Translations under genes and position numbers: made by a program
The notes under the pieces: generated by a model
What the model saw: the letters and a program-made list of their open reading frames with translations, nothing else
Databases searched by the model: none
Told to the model about the DNA's origin: nothing
In this document: positions 1 to 5,545 of the stretch, in pieces
Layout of the letters: every line of letters begins with the position of its first letter
Position numbering within the stretch: the stretch's first letter is position 1
Origin: an uncultured Microbacteriaceae bacterium
GTDB lineage: Bacteria > Actinomycetota > Actinomycetes > Actinomycetales > Microbacteriaceae
Assembly: GCA_943914115.1 (NCBI GenBank)
Contig: CALUAU010000119.1
Span: 1-5,878, forward strand
Length of the DNA stretch: 5,878 nt
Direction: 5' to 3'

Positions 1-256
1 TGTATGAGCTCAGGGGTGCGGGGGCGGCCGGCGGCGCTGCGGGGGGAGTGCTCGACGGGGCCTTGGGCACCGGTTGCCAGCGCGGCGCCGGCGCCTGCTG
101 TTGGCCGGGGCGCTGACCGGCAGCCTGCTGGGGCACACCGCCGAACGGCTGCTGGGTTCGGTTACCGTGAGGCTGCTGGGGTGGGTTACTGTGCGGCTGC
201 TGCGGCATCGGCCGCGTAAAGCGCGGATCCTGCGGGTGATTTGGGGGAGTGGTCAT
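1..256 (-). CDS. Pro/Gln-rich protein, N-terminal part (runs off left edge)
   Basis: Reading leftward from ATG 256-254, 85 codons are open to the edge of the window with no stop. The product begins MTTPPNHPQDPRFTRP and is almost entirely Pro, Gln, Ala, Gly and Asn. Residues 18-49 form four degenerate 8-residue units: PQQPHSNP, PQQPHGNR, TQQPFGGV and PQQAAGQR. Residues 50-85 are Pro/Ala-rich. No domain or membrane segment is visible in the part present. Such disordered, cytoplasm-facing N-termini commonly precede membrane segments in actinobacterial envelope proteins; that a membrane domain follows here is inference. The gene lies 20 bp after the lipoprotein gene on the same strand and has a good ribosome binding site, so it is probably the third gene of that operon. 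Its function cannot be stated. The start is well supported; the family is not. Confidence 0.75.
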   Translation of the reverse strand, partial: MTTPPNHPQDPRFTRPMPQQPHSNPPQQPHGNRTQQPFGGVPQQAAGQRPGQQQAPAPRWQPVPKAPSSTPPAAPPAAPAPLSSY

Positions 257-263
257 CAGTTTT

Positions 264-269
264 TCCTCT
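264..269 (-). promoter_or_regulatory. Ribosome binding site of the Pro/Gln-rich gene
   Basis: On the minus strand AGAGGA lies 7 nt before ATG 256-254, inside the 20-bp gap after the upstream lipoprotein stop. It decides the start of a gene that would otherwise be missed, because the frame has no stop within the window. Confidence 0.65.
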
Positions 270-276
270 CAAACCA

Positions 277-1206
277 TCACATCGAGTTGAGCCGGTTAAG
301 GAACTCATCAAGCTGCTGCCGAGTGGTGATTCGCAACACATCATTGCCGGGGATCGCATCGTCAGCCACCGGCTTCATCGACCCTGAGGGTGCCGTTGCG
401 GTCATCTCGAAACCGATCTGCAGGCGCAGTGTATGGCCATCATCACCGGTGAGTGTGCCGTTCACTTCGATCTTGGTGACGGCACCGTCGCTATTCACCC
501 ACAGATGCAGCGGCAGCTTCATGGCACGCGTTTTTTCGGCGAGGAAGCCATCGAACTGCCCGTCGGATGGAATCAAACCCACATCCGACAGCGCCTCATA
601 GCTCACCGCGGTGGCGAAGTGTTGGTCGCCATTGGAGCTGCGTGACAGTTGCACCGGAACATTGTCGTCCTGCTGTTTGGTGTTGTTCCAGGCCTTCACG
701 AGGAAGCACATATAGGCCACCGAGTAGAGCGTGCAGTTCGACTCGGCATTGCGCATCCGGTCGAGATCACCCATCGGTAGCTGCACCCAGGTTTTGCCCC
801 CGGCAAGCTGCTTCTTATAGCGATCACCCAACAAAAAGTAGGTGTACGGCGAGCCGGCCTGGTGCGACTGGTCGAACGAGTCGCCTTCGAGTGACGACAC
901 CCGACGCGAGACGTAGTTCTCACCCTCAACCGAAGTGAGGTATTCGAAGTGTGCCGAGCCGTGCGAATCCGATTCGATATGCATATATCCGGTGGCCTGG
1001 AACGACTCAATCTTGGTGAGGCTGGCAGTAGCGTCGAGATTGAGGAGTTTCTCGCCGGCATCCGCGTGGTAGGCGACTTTTTCATCGTGGTCGGCAACGG
1101 CCCAGGGTTTGATTTCGAAACTCGGGGTGCATCCCACCAGTAGGGATGCGACCAGCACCGAGCTGAGGCCCGCCGCGATGCCGCGACGCCAGGATGCGCG
1201 CATCAT
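277..1206 (-). CDS. Secreted lipoprotein of unknown function (possible LppX/LprG-like fold)
   Basis: A 309-residue protein with a classic lipoprotein signal: a basic start (MMRASWRRG), a hydrophobic core and lipobox LVGC, with the lipidated Cys at residue 26. It should be exported, lipidated and anchored on the outer face of the cytoplasmic membrane. The mature part has alternating polar and hydrophobic strands, such as 'ATGYMHIES' (71-79), 'GDRYKKQLAGGKTWVQLP' (127-144) and 'LPLHLWVNSDGAVTKIEV' (231-248). This pattern resembles the curved-sheet LppX/LprG/LolA-like actinobacterial lipoproteins that bind lipids or peptides, but the match is by eye and unproven. Cys158 and Cys167 are the only other cysteines and could form a disulfide. 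The sequence start is ATGATG, so translation may begin at 1206 or 1203. The first ATG overlaps the stop of the upstream protease gene (ATGA), indicating translational coupling. No enzymatic motif was seen. Confidence 0.88.
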   Translation of the reverse strand: MMRASWRRGIAAGLSSVLVASLLVGCTPSFEIKPWAVADHDEKVAYHADAGEKLLNLDATASLTKIESFQATGYMHIESDSHGSAHFEYLTSVEGENYVSRRVSSLEGDSFDQSHQAGSPYTYFLLGDRYKKQLAGGKTWVQLPMGDLDRMRNAESNCTLYSVAYMCFLVKAWNNTKQQDDNVPVQLSRSSNGDQHFATAVSYEALSDVGLIPSDGQFDGFLAEKTRAMKLPLHLWVNSDGAVTKIEVNGTLTGDDGHTLRLQIGFEMTATAPSGSMKPVADDAIPGNDVLRITTRQQLDEFLNRLNSM

Positions 1207-2273
1207 GATTGTCCGTCCAGGTCTCGGTAGAGGTTCAGTGCGGTCTGCCCCAACACCGAAGCGTTAGCGGTGGAGGTGTTGAGCATCACGGTTGAGGTGA
1301 CGCCCACCACATAGCCCGTGCCCGACGCGGCATCATATTTGGTGAGCCAGCCGCCACCGGATGAACCCTGAGTCATATTGCAGGTGTGTGCATAACCGCC
1401 CTGCCAGTTCGATGCGTACTCGGTTGAAGCGCAGACATACTCGTCGAGCCCATCAAATGGAGGCGCCGACGGGTATCCCACCTGAGTCAGGGTGTCGGTG
1501 GGAATGCCGAAAGCAATGCCCTGCGCCCCCGTCACCTCTTGGATGGAGCGACCGTTTTGTTCTTCCATCTTGAGGAACGCGAAGTCGTAGTTCCAGCCTT
1601 CGTCTGAGGTCAGCACCCCCGAGTCGTCGGTGATGGCTTTATCGACAAACTCCTGCGGCACCGACACACTCACAGCAGCCCACATGCCATACGGGGCCTC
1701 CTCGGCATTATTGCGATCGCCAGGAACAAAAATCATCGATTCGGCGAGTGTGCCCTTGCCGTCGGTTGACACCACACAGTGCGCGGCGGTGACGACGATA
1801 TCGCCCGAATCAGAATTAACAACGGTGGCCGAACACACATTCAGCGAAACACCGTCAAACGTGAAGTAGAGGCGCCCGAACGCGCTTGCGCCAAGCCCCG
1901 AACGATCGTAGAGTTCGGCATCCGAGATCACCCCGAGCCCCTTGGGTGAAGCGGGCATCGGTGCGGTTGCGGGGCGGCTGGCCCCGGTTGCCGGATCGCC
2001 GGGCCCGGAGGGTAGGCCATTGTCGGGAACCTGGAACTCCATCCCCTCGGCGTTGCGCAGTTTATTGGGGTCGCTCCAAAACTCGTGCGACTCTTGCGGT
2101 GAAAGTTCGAACTCTTCTCGCAGCCCCGAATCGCTGCTCTTCGGCACCGGCAAAAAAGGTTGATAGCCACCCGGCGAGGCCTGCACCGAGAAACTGGTGG
2201 AGCAGCCGGTGAGGGTGAGGGTGACGATTGCAGCTGCGGCAGCTAGCGCGGTGCGCAGGTGGCGAACGCCCAT
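1203..2273 (-). CDS. Trypsin-like serine protease lipoprotein (S1/V8-like fold)
   Basis: A 356-residue protein. It starts with a signal peptide (MGVRHLRTALAAAAAIVTL) and lipobox LTGC with Cys24 as the lipid-modified residue, so it is predicted to be a surface-anchored protease. A Pro/Ser/Gly-rich linker covers roughly residues 30-110. The catalytic domain follows: 'VVTAAHCV' with His165, 'WNYDFAFL' with Asp230, and 'TQGSSGGGW' with nucleophile Ser305, giving a complete His-Asp-Ser triad. Cys147/Cys166 flank the active-site His as in the usual trypsin-fold disulfide; Cys281/Cys298 could be the second pair. 'GYPSAPPFDG' before the serine is typical of bacterial S1-type secreted peptidases. Substrate and specificity cannot be read. 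The frame stays open upstream to ATG 2408, but that 45-residue extension lacks signal features, overlaps the divergent gene and would bury the lipobox. ATG 2273 has GGAGGA just upstream. The 3' end overlaps the next lipoprotein by 4 bp. Confidence 0.92.
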   Translation of the reverse strand: MGVRHLRTALAAAAAIVTLTLTGCSTSFSVQASPGGYQPFLPVPKSSDSGLREEFELSPQESHEFWSDPNKLRNAEGMEFQVPDNGLPSGPGDPATGASRPATAPMPASPKGLGVISDAELYDRSGLGASAFGRLYFTFDGVSLNVCSATVVNSDSGDIVVTAAHCVVSTDGKGTLAESMIFVPGDRNNAEEAPYGMWAAVSVSVPQEFVDKAITDDSGVLTSDEGWNYDFAFLKMEEQNGRSIQEVTGAQGIAFGIPTDTLTQVGYPSAPPFDGLDEYVCASTEYASNWQGGYAHTCNMTQGSSGGGWLTKYDAASGTGYVVGVTSTVMLNTSTANASVLGQTALNLYRDLDGQS

Positions 2274-2276
2274 ACA

Positions 2277-2282
2277 TCCTCC
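2277..2282 (-). promoter_or_regulatory. Ribosome binding site of the protease gene
   Basis: GGAGGA on the minus strand, about 4 nt (from GGAGG) before ATG 2273-2271. The spacing is slightly short but the match is strong. It supports the start that places the signal peptide at the N-terminus, over the upstream ATGs at 2408 and 2303. Confidence 0.65.
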
Positions 2283-2296
2283 GAAAACTGATCTAC

Positions 2297-2309
2297 GGGG
2301 CATTGCCCC
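2297..2309. repeat. Small inverted repeat GGGGC-ATT-GCCCC
   Basis: A perfect 5-bp inverted repeat with a 3-nt loop, 24 bp upstream of the protease start codon. It could be an operator half-site pair or a hairpin in the protease leader transcript. It is short in a GC-rich genome, so chance is possible. Confidence 0.35.
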
Positions 2310-2345
2310 CAACCTCACTATCTCATCGTAGGTGGCTAAGGTTGC

Positions 2346-2363
2346 GCATCGATCTCGAGATGC
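2346..2363. repeat. Imperfect palindrome GCATC-N8-GATGC containing TCTCGAGA
   Basis: Five-base arms GCATC (2346-2350) and GATGC (2359-2363) flank an 8-bp spacer, and the perfect 8-bp palindrome TCTCGAGA lies at 2353-2360. It sits about 30-47 bp upstream of the oxidoreductase start, a suitable place for a regulator to bind. No regulator gene is adjacent, so the role as an operator is only inferred. Confidence 0.35.
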
Positions 2364-2392
2364 AATCAGCAATTCATGATGTGCTCTGAAGC

Positions 2393-3400
2393 ATGCCTCG
2401 AATCTCACTGCTCGATCTCATTCCGCTGACACAAAATCAAACCCCGCATGATGCGCTTCGTGACGCGCGCGAGATGGTGCGGGCCGCCGATCGGCTCGGC
2501 TACCACCGCTATTGGGTGGCAGAACACCACAACACGCGAGCGATTGCGTCGACCTCGCCCGCGGTGGCGCTGGCCTGGCTCGGCAGCGACACTGAACGCA
2601 TCCGGCTCGGGTCGGGTGGCGTCATGCTGCCGAACCATGCCCCGTTTGTGGTTGCCGAGCAGTTCGCGCTGCTTGAGGCGATGTATCCCGACCGTATCGA
2701 CCTGGGTCTGGGCCGCGCTCCCGGCACCGACCCGGTCACCGCCGCCGCACTTCGCCGCGACACCTCGCAAGAGGCGGTGCAGCGCTACCCGAACGATGTG
2801 GTCGAGATCATGCACTATCTCGACCCCGCCAACGGTGCGGTGACGGGGAATTTGCGCCACCGGCTGCACGCAGCGGCCGATATTCCCCACTCGCCGGAGG
2901 TTTGGTTGCTCGGCTCGAGTCTGTTCTCGGCTGAACTGGCCGGGGCGATGGGGCTGCCGTATGCGTACGCCAACCACTTCAATATGGGCGGGGATGCGGT
3001 CAGCGCCGCCAACCACTATCGCCGGCACTTCACCCCATCTGCAAGGCAAGAACAGCCACAGTTCATGATTAGCGCGTCGGTTTTGGTGGCTGGCACCGAG
3101 GCCGAAGCGCAGCGGTTGGATGTGACTCAGCGCGTTTCTCGCTTCCAGCTGCTTGCCGGCAAGCTCGACAAGTTGCTTTCGCCTGAGGCTGCTGCCGAGT
3201 TCGCCGTGGATGTCGAGCACACCGATCTGTGGCAGCGGTCGAAGGGGAACCAGTATGTCGGCACTGCCGAAACGGTGCGCGACGGGCTTGCCGAACTTGT
3301 TGAGCGCACCGGTGCCGACGAGCTGCTGCTCGCCATCAACGCCTACTCGCTCGTCGACCGGCTCGAGACCCTTTCGGCGCTCGCGCCGCTGCAACCGTAG
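2393..3400 (+). CDS. LLM class (luciferase-like) flavin-dependent oxidoreductase
   Basis: A complete 335-residue protein, the usual length for single-subunit bacterial luciferase-like monooxygenases with a TIM-barrel fold. Recognisable family blocks are 'YWVAEHHN' (40-47); the long conserved stretch from 'IRLGSGGVMLPNHAP' (70-84) through 'VAEQFALLEAMYPDRIDLG' to 'GRAPGTDP' (107-114); 'WLLGSSLFSAELAGAMGLPY' (171-190) followed by 'AYANHF'; and 'VGTAETVRDGL' near 289-299. This arrangement fits the MsnO8/YhbW-like subgroup. Members are cytosolic and use reduced flavin, generally FMNH2, to oxidise a small organic substrate; the substrate here is unknown. The ATG at 2393 gives the conserved MPRISLLDLIPL start, preceded only by a weak GAAG. 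The gene stands alone: divergent from the protease operon and separated by 435 bp of repeats from the next plus-strand gene. The long open frame on the opposite strand is a composition artefact. Confidence 0.93.
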   Translation: MPRISLLDLIPLTQNQTPHDALRDAREMVRAADRLGYHRYWVAEHHNTRAIASTSPAVALAWLGSDTERIRLGSGGVMLPNHAPFVVAEQFALLEAMYPDRIDLGLGRAPGTDPVTAAALRRDTSQEAVQRYPNDVVEIMHYLDPANGAVTGNLRHRLHAAADIPHSPEVWLLGSSLFSAELAGAMGLPYAYANHFNMGGDAVSAANHYRRHFTPSARQEQPQFMISASVLVAGTEAEAQRLDVTQRVSRFQLLAGKLDKLLSPEAAAEFAVDVEHTDLWQRSKGNQYVGTAETVRDGLAELVERTGADELLLAINAYSLVDRLETLSALAPLQP

Positions 3401-3434
3401 CTCTCGCCGCATCCGGCGCCGCTTCGGCTGCAGC

Positions 3435-3518
3435 CTGCCGCCGCCCTGCATCCCCGTCGCTAGCCCCGGCCGCGTCCTGCTGCCGCCCTGCATCTCCGAT
3501 GCTAGTTCCGGCTGCATC
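3435..3518. repeat. Diverged 42-bp tandem repeat, two copies
   Basis: Units 3435-3476 and 3477-3518 match at 34 of 42 positions without gaps. The core is GCCGCCCTGCATC, followed by GCTAG and CCGG. Seven of the eight differences are transitions, with the second copy carrying the T or A. It lies 34 bp after the oxidoreductase stop codon and is not part of that frame. Confidence 0.7.
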
Positions 3519-3544
3519 CTCGCACCGCGTACCGGCTGGCGAAT

Positions 3545-3576
3545 TTTGTTTCCTGGCCTCAGAAATTTGTTTCCTG
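3545..3576 (+). repeat. Two TTTGTTTCCTG words in an AT-rich block
   Basis: The 11-mer TTTGTTTCCTG occurs at 3545-3555 and 3566-3576, spaced 21 bp. Its inverse complement CAGGAAACAA(A) occurs three times in the 32-bp array at 3646, 3678 and 3710; the copy at 3710-3720 matches all 11 bases. The two sets are in inverted orientation around a centre near 3611-3617 and could pair as long-range stems in RNA or single-stranded DNA. Confidence 0.6.
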
Positions 3577-3640
3577 ATTTTTGTTTTTTGGCTGCATTCT
3601 GGCGATTTTTGGTCGGAAAAGGCGCGAATACGGCCGATTT

Positions 3641-3719
3641 GCAGTCAGGAAACAATTTTCAGCAACCGGGATGCAGTCAGGAAACAATTTTCAGCAACCG
3701 GGATGCAGTCAGGAAACAA
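3641..3719. repeat. Perfect 32-bp tandem repeat, 2.5 copies
   Basis: Units 3641-3672 and 3673-3704 are identical over 32 bases; each begins GCAGTCAGGAAACAA and ends CAGCAACCGGGAT. A third copy is cut after 15 bases (3705-3719). There are no spacers between the units, so this is a tandem repeat and not a CRISPR array. The perfect identity points to recent duplication. A 32-bp period is not a multiple of three, arguing against a coding role. Confidence 0.9.
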
Positions 3720-3725
3720 AAATCT

Positions 3726-3785
3726 GCAGGGCTGGTGGGTGCAGCGTAGAGCTGACGCAGGGCTGGTGGGTGCAGCGTAGAGCTG
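3726..3785. repeat. 31-bp tandem repeat, almost two copies
   Basis: Copy one is 3726-3756 and copy two 3757-3785, identical over 29 bases (GCAGGGCTGGTGGGTGCAG, then CGTAGAGCTG). The following GCTGGTGCAG at 3786-3795 may be a degraded third copy. Each unit holds a small CAGC-GTAGA-GCTG inverted repeat. The array begins 6 bp after the 32-bp array ends, so two unrelated-looking tandem duplications lie side by side. Confidence 0.85.
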
Positions 3786-3818
3786 GCTGGTGCAGGACGA
3801 GCGAGCGCGGCGCGGCAG

Positions 3819-3835
3819 GCTGCCACAATGGCAGC
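3819..3835 (+). promoter_or_regulatory. Perfect 7-bp inverted repeat abutting the methyltransferase GTG
   Basis: GCTGCCA (3819-3825), loop CAA, TGGCAGC (3829-3835), followed immediately by the GTG start at 3836. No purine-rich Shine-Dalgarno sequence precedes the GTG. The segment CACAAT at 3824-3829 could act as a -10 element whose transcript would begin at or near the GTG, giving a leaderless mRNA. Alternatively the palindrome is an operator over the start site. The inverted repeat is seen; both functions are inference. Confidence 0.5.
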
Positions 3836-5428
3836 GTGACCGAATCAGCCATCATTTTTGACGACCCCAGCGACGCCCCCGACTCGAGTGATCTCGACCG
3901 GCTGGCTCGCATCCACGCCGCCCTGCAGCAGGCGGGATACACCGTCGACGGGGTGCGTGAGCGCCTCGGCGAAGCACCCACCGCCGCGCTTGATCGCGAC
4001 CTGCTGTTGCCCGCCGAGGTGGCGGTTGACCGCGGGCCGGCGGATGCGCTCGCGGCTTTCATCCGGGTGTATTTGCTGGCCCAACCGGTGGCCCTCAAGC
4101 AGCTACCCGCAGTGGCCGATCAGCTCGCTGTGGGGCTGCTCGAACCGGCTGATAGTAACCGGGTTCGGGCGTGCATCGATATTCGCCCCTACGCGGTCGC
4201 TCATGCCGAGAATCACGCCGAGCTGTGGGTCGCATCTGACCTGGGCGGGGTGCAGATCGCCGCCGACCGGGCGTTGCGCCGCGACCATGTTGTTGGCATC
4301 GGCCCTGCCACCACAAACCTGGCTCAGATCACGCCGCGTGATCGGGTTGATTCGGCGCTCGATCTCGGGGTGGGGATGGGGGTGCAGACCATGCACCTGC
4401 TGTCGCACGCCCGCCGCGTGGTGGCCACCGATATTTCTGCGCGGGCGATTGCGTTCGCGCGATTCAACCTGCTGCTGAACGCACACACGCTCGGCATCGA
4501 CCCGCAGCGGCTTAACGACCGGGTGGAGTTGCGTATCGGTGACCTGCTCGAACCGGTCGAGGGCGAAACTTTCGACCTAGTGGTATCGAATCCACCGTTC
4601 GTCATTACACCGCGCACCGACGGTGAGCAGCATCACGACCAGTACACCTACCGTGATGGTGGCCGCCCCGGTGATCGGCTTGTTGAAGAGCTCATGCGCG
4701 GTCTCGGTGCGCAGCTGCGGCCGGGCGGTATCGCGGTGATGCTCGGCAACTGGGAGATCCACCGTGGTGATAGCAGCTGGCACTCGCGCATTGAGGGTTG
4801 GGTGCCTGGCGATATCGACTGTTGGGTGGTGCAGCGTGAGCGTGCCTCCGGCATCGAGTACGCCGATATGTGGCTGAAGGATGCGCAAGAGAACCGCGAA
4901 TTGACATCGTGGCGCGAGCAGTTCCTGCGCTATCTTGACGATTTTGCTGCGCGCGAGGTTGAGTCGGTGGGGATGGGGATGCTCATGTTGCACCGGCCGG
5001 AGGTTGCGGTTGCCGAGCCGGTGCGACGGTTCGAAACCTTGGAGCATCAGTTGGCGCAGCCGCTTGGTGCCAGCGTGCGAGCGGCGTTCAGTGCCGATGA
5101 TTGGCTGCGTCAGCACGGCCAGCAGGATTTGTTTGACGAAACCTATGTGGTGGCGCCCGATGTGACTGAGGAGCGGCACCGGCTGCCCGACTCGGAGCAT
5201 CCCAATGCCATGTTGTTGCGTCAGGGCGGCACGTTTCGACGCACCTATCCGCTGTCAACCGAACTCGCCGCGTTTGTTTCGGTGTGTGACGGCGAACTGA
5301 CCGGTGCGCAGATTGTGGCCGCGCTTTCGGGACTGCTTGAGATATCGGATGCGCAGCTGCGTGATCAGCTTGATCGCAATGTTCGCGAGTTGGTGGCGTT
5401 TGGTTTCATCACCCCGCTGTATTGGTAA
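3836..5428 (+). CDS. Class I SAM-dependent methyltransferase with NPPF motif and N- and C-terminal extra domains
   Basis: A 530-residue protein. Residues about 20-160 are an alpha-rich N-terminal domain ending in 'LWVASD' and 'DHVVGIGPATTNLAQI', typical of the actinobacterial methyltransferases annotated with a DUF7059-type N-terminus. The Rossmann fold follows: SAM-binding motif I 'LDLGVGMGVQ' (175-184), 'VVATDIS' with acidic Asp199, and the catalytic 'NPPF' (252-255). NPPF/NPPY marks enzymes that methylate a planar nitrogen in glutamine or a nucleic acid base; the actual target is unknown. Residues about 460-530 form a small C-terminal domain with winged-helix-like character, ending FGFITPLYW. 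Motif I is usually DLGTGxG, so Val and Met here are slight variants. GTG 3836 is chosen because the family-like sequence starts there; the frame is open back to TTG 3581, but only through repeats. It is likely cytosolic and monocistronic. Confidence 0.9.
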   Translation: MTESAIIFDDPSDAPDSSDLDRLARIHAALQQAGYTVDGVRERLGEAPTAALDRDLLLPAEVAVDRGPADALAAFIRVYLLAQPVALKQLPAVADQLAVGLLEPADSNRVRACIDIRPYAVAHAENHAELWVASDLGGVQIAADRALRRDHVVGIGPATTNLAQITPRDRVDSALDLGVGMGVQTMHLLSHARRVVATDISARAIAFARFNLLLNAHTLGIDPQRLNDRVELRIGDLLEPVEGETFDLVVSNPPFVITPRTDGEQHHDQYTYRDGGRPGDRLVEELMRGLGAQLRPGGIAVMLGNWEIHRGDSSWHSRIEGWVPGDIDCWVVQRERASGIEYADMWLKDAQENRELTSWREQFLRYLDDFAAREVESVGMGMLMLHRPEVAVAEPVRRFETLEHQLAQPLGASVRAAFSADDWLRQHGQQDLFDETYVVAPDVTEERHRLPDSEHPNAMLLRQGGTFRRTYPLSTELAAFVSVCDGELTGAQIVAALSGLLEISDAQLRDQLDRNVRELVAFGFITPLYW

Positions 5429-5429
5429 T

Positions 5430-5442
5430 TCGGATGCTCCGA
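5430..5442 (+). terminator. Weak hairpin after the methyltransferase stop
   Basis: TCGGA-TGC-TCCGA forms a 5-bp stem with a 3-nt loop starting one base after the TAA, followed by the T/G-rich ATTGTTGT and not a clean T run. It is a possible weak intrinsic terminator and may be chance. Confidence 0.3.
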
Positions 5443-5464
5443 TTGTTGTAAATCTCGGCTCAGG

Positions 5465-5495
5465 TTGTGCTTGTGGCTGCCTAAACCGGTAGGCT
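5465..5495 (+). promoter_or_regulatory. Candidate promoter of the YGQQPQ-repeat gene
   Basis: TAGGCT at 5490-5495 fits the TAnnnT pattern of actinobacterial -10 elements. TTGTGC at 5465-5470 lies 19 bp upstream as a possible -35. It is suitably placed about 50 bp before the GTG at 5546 and would make this gene separately transcribed from the methyltransferase gene. Confidence 0.35.
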
Positions 5496-5531
5496 CCACC
5501 TGACTCCCCCAACAGGGCTGCCGACAGTGCA

Positions 5532-5537
5532 AAGGAG
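5532..5537 (+). promoter_or_regulatory. Ribosome binding site of the YGQQPQ-repeat gene
   Basis: AAGGAG lies 8 nt before GTG 5546-5548. It is the strongest Shine-Dalgarno match in the window and fixes the start of a gene that has no ATG start. Confidence 0.75.
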
Positions 5538-5545
5538 AATCAGCC

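Larger units (their letters stand above)
2274..2392. promoter_or_regulatory. Divergent promoter region between protease and oxidoreductase genes
   Basis: This 119-bp gap separates two genes pointing away from each other and so must hold the start signals for both. No strong -35/-10 pair was found. Weak -10 candidates of the TAnnnT type are TAAGGT at 2337-2342 (plus) and TACGAT at 2330-2325 (minus). Two palindromic elements within it are listed separately. Confidence 0.5.
3401..3835. other. Repeat-rich intergenic region without a convincing gene
   Basis: 435 bp between the oxidoreductase stop and the methyltransferase start. From left to right it holds a GC-rich part with a diverged 42-bp tandem pair, a clearly AT-richer block (about 3541-3660) with runs of T, a 32-bp perfect tandem repeat, a 31-bp tandem repeat, and a hairpin abutting the next gene. 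Words of the type CTGCATCC occur on the plus strand at 3446, 3488 and 3512 (and CTGCATTC at 3592). Their complements GGATGCAG/GGGTGCAG occur at 3669, 3701, 3737 and 3768. Frames crossing the region give low-complexity products, and the 32- and 31-bp repeat lengths would shift the reading frame, so it is judged non-coding. No clear terminator for the oxidoreductase gene was found. Confidence 0.7.

Noticed and set aside
2274..2408. 45-residue N-terminal extension of the protease from ATG 2408
   Set aside because: It would bury the signal peptide and lipobox inside the protein, and it overlaps the start of the divergent oxidoreductase gene. GGAGGA supports the start at 2273.
2405..3655. Long open frame (416 codons) on the minus strand opposite the oxidoreductase
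   Set aside because: It is a composition shadow: the product is Arg/Gly/His-rich without a recognisable domain, it lies antisense to a clear family member, and it runs into the tandem repeats.
3153..3749. Plus-strand frame of 198 codons overlapping the oxidoreductase end and the repeats
   Set aside because: It is out of frame with the oxidoreductase, rich in Arg/Ser/Pro/Cys as expected from shifted GC-rich code, and spans the non-coding repeats.
3641..3785. CRISPR array
   Set aside because: The repeats are directly adjacent without unique spacers, there are only two to three copies, and no cas-like gene is nearby.
3541..3785. Insertion sequence or transposon
   Set aside because: No transposase fragment, clear terminal inverted repeats or target duplication was seen. 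A small non-autonomous element remains possible but cannot be supported by sequence alone.
3581..3835. 85-residue N-terminal extension of the methyltransferase from TTG 3581
   Set aside because: The extension translates the 32- and 31-bp repeats into low-complexity Cys/Gln/Gly sequence that shifts frame from copy to copy. Family-like sequence starts at GTG 3836.
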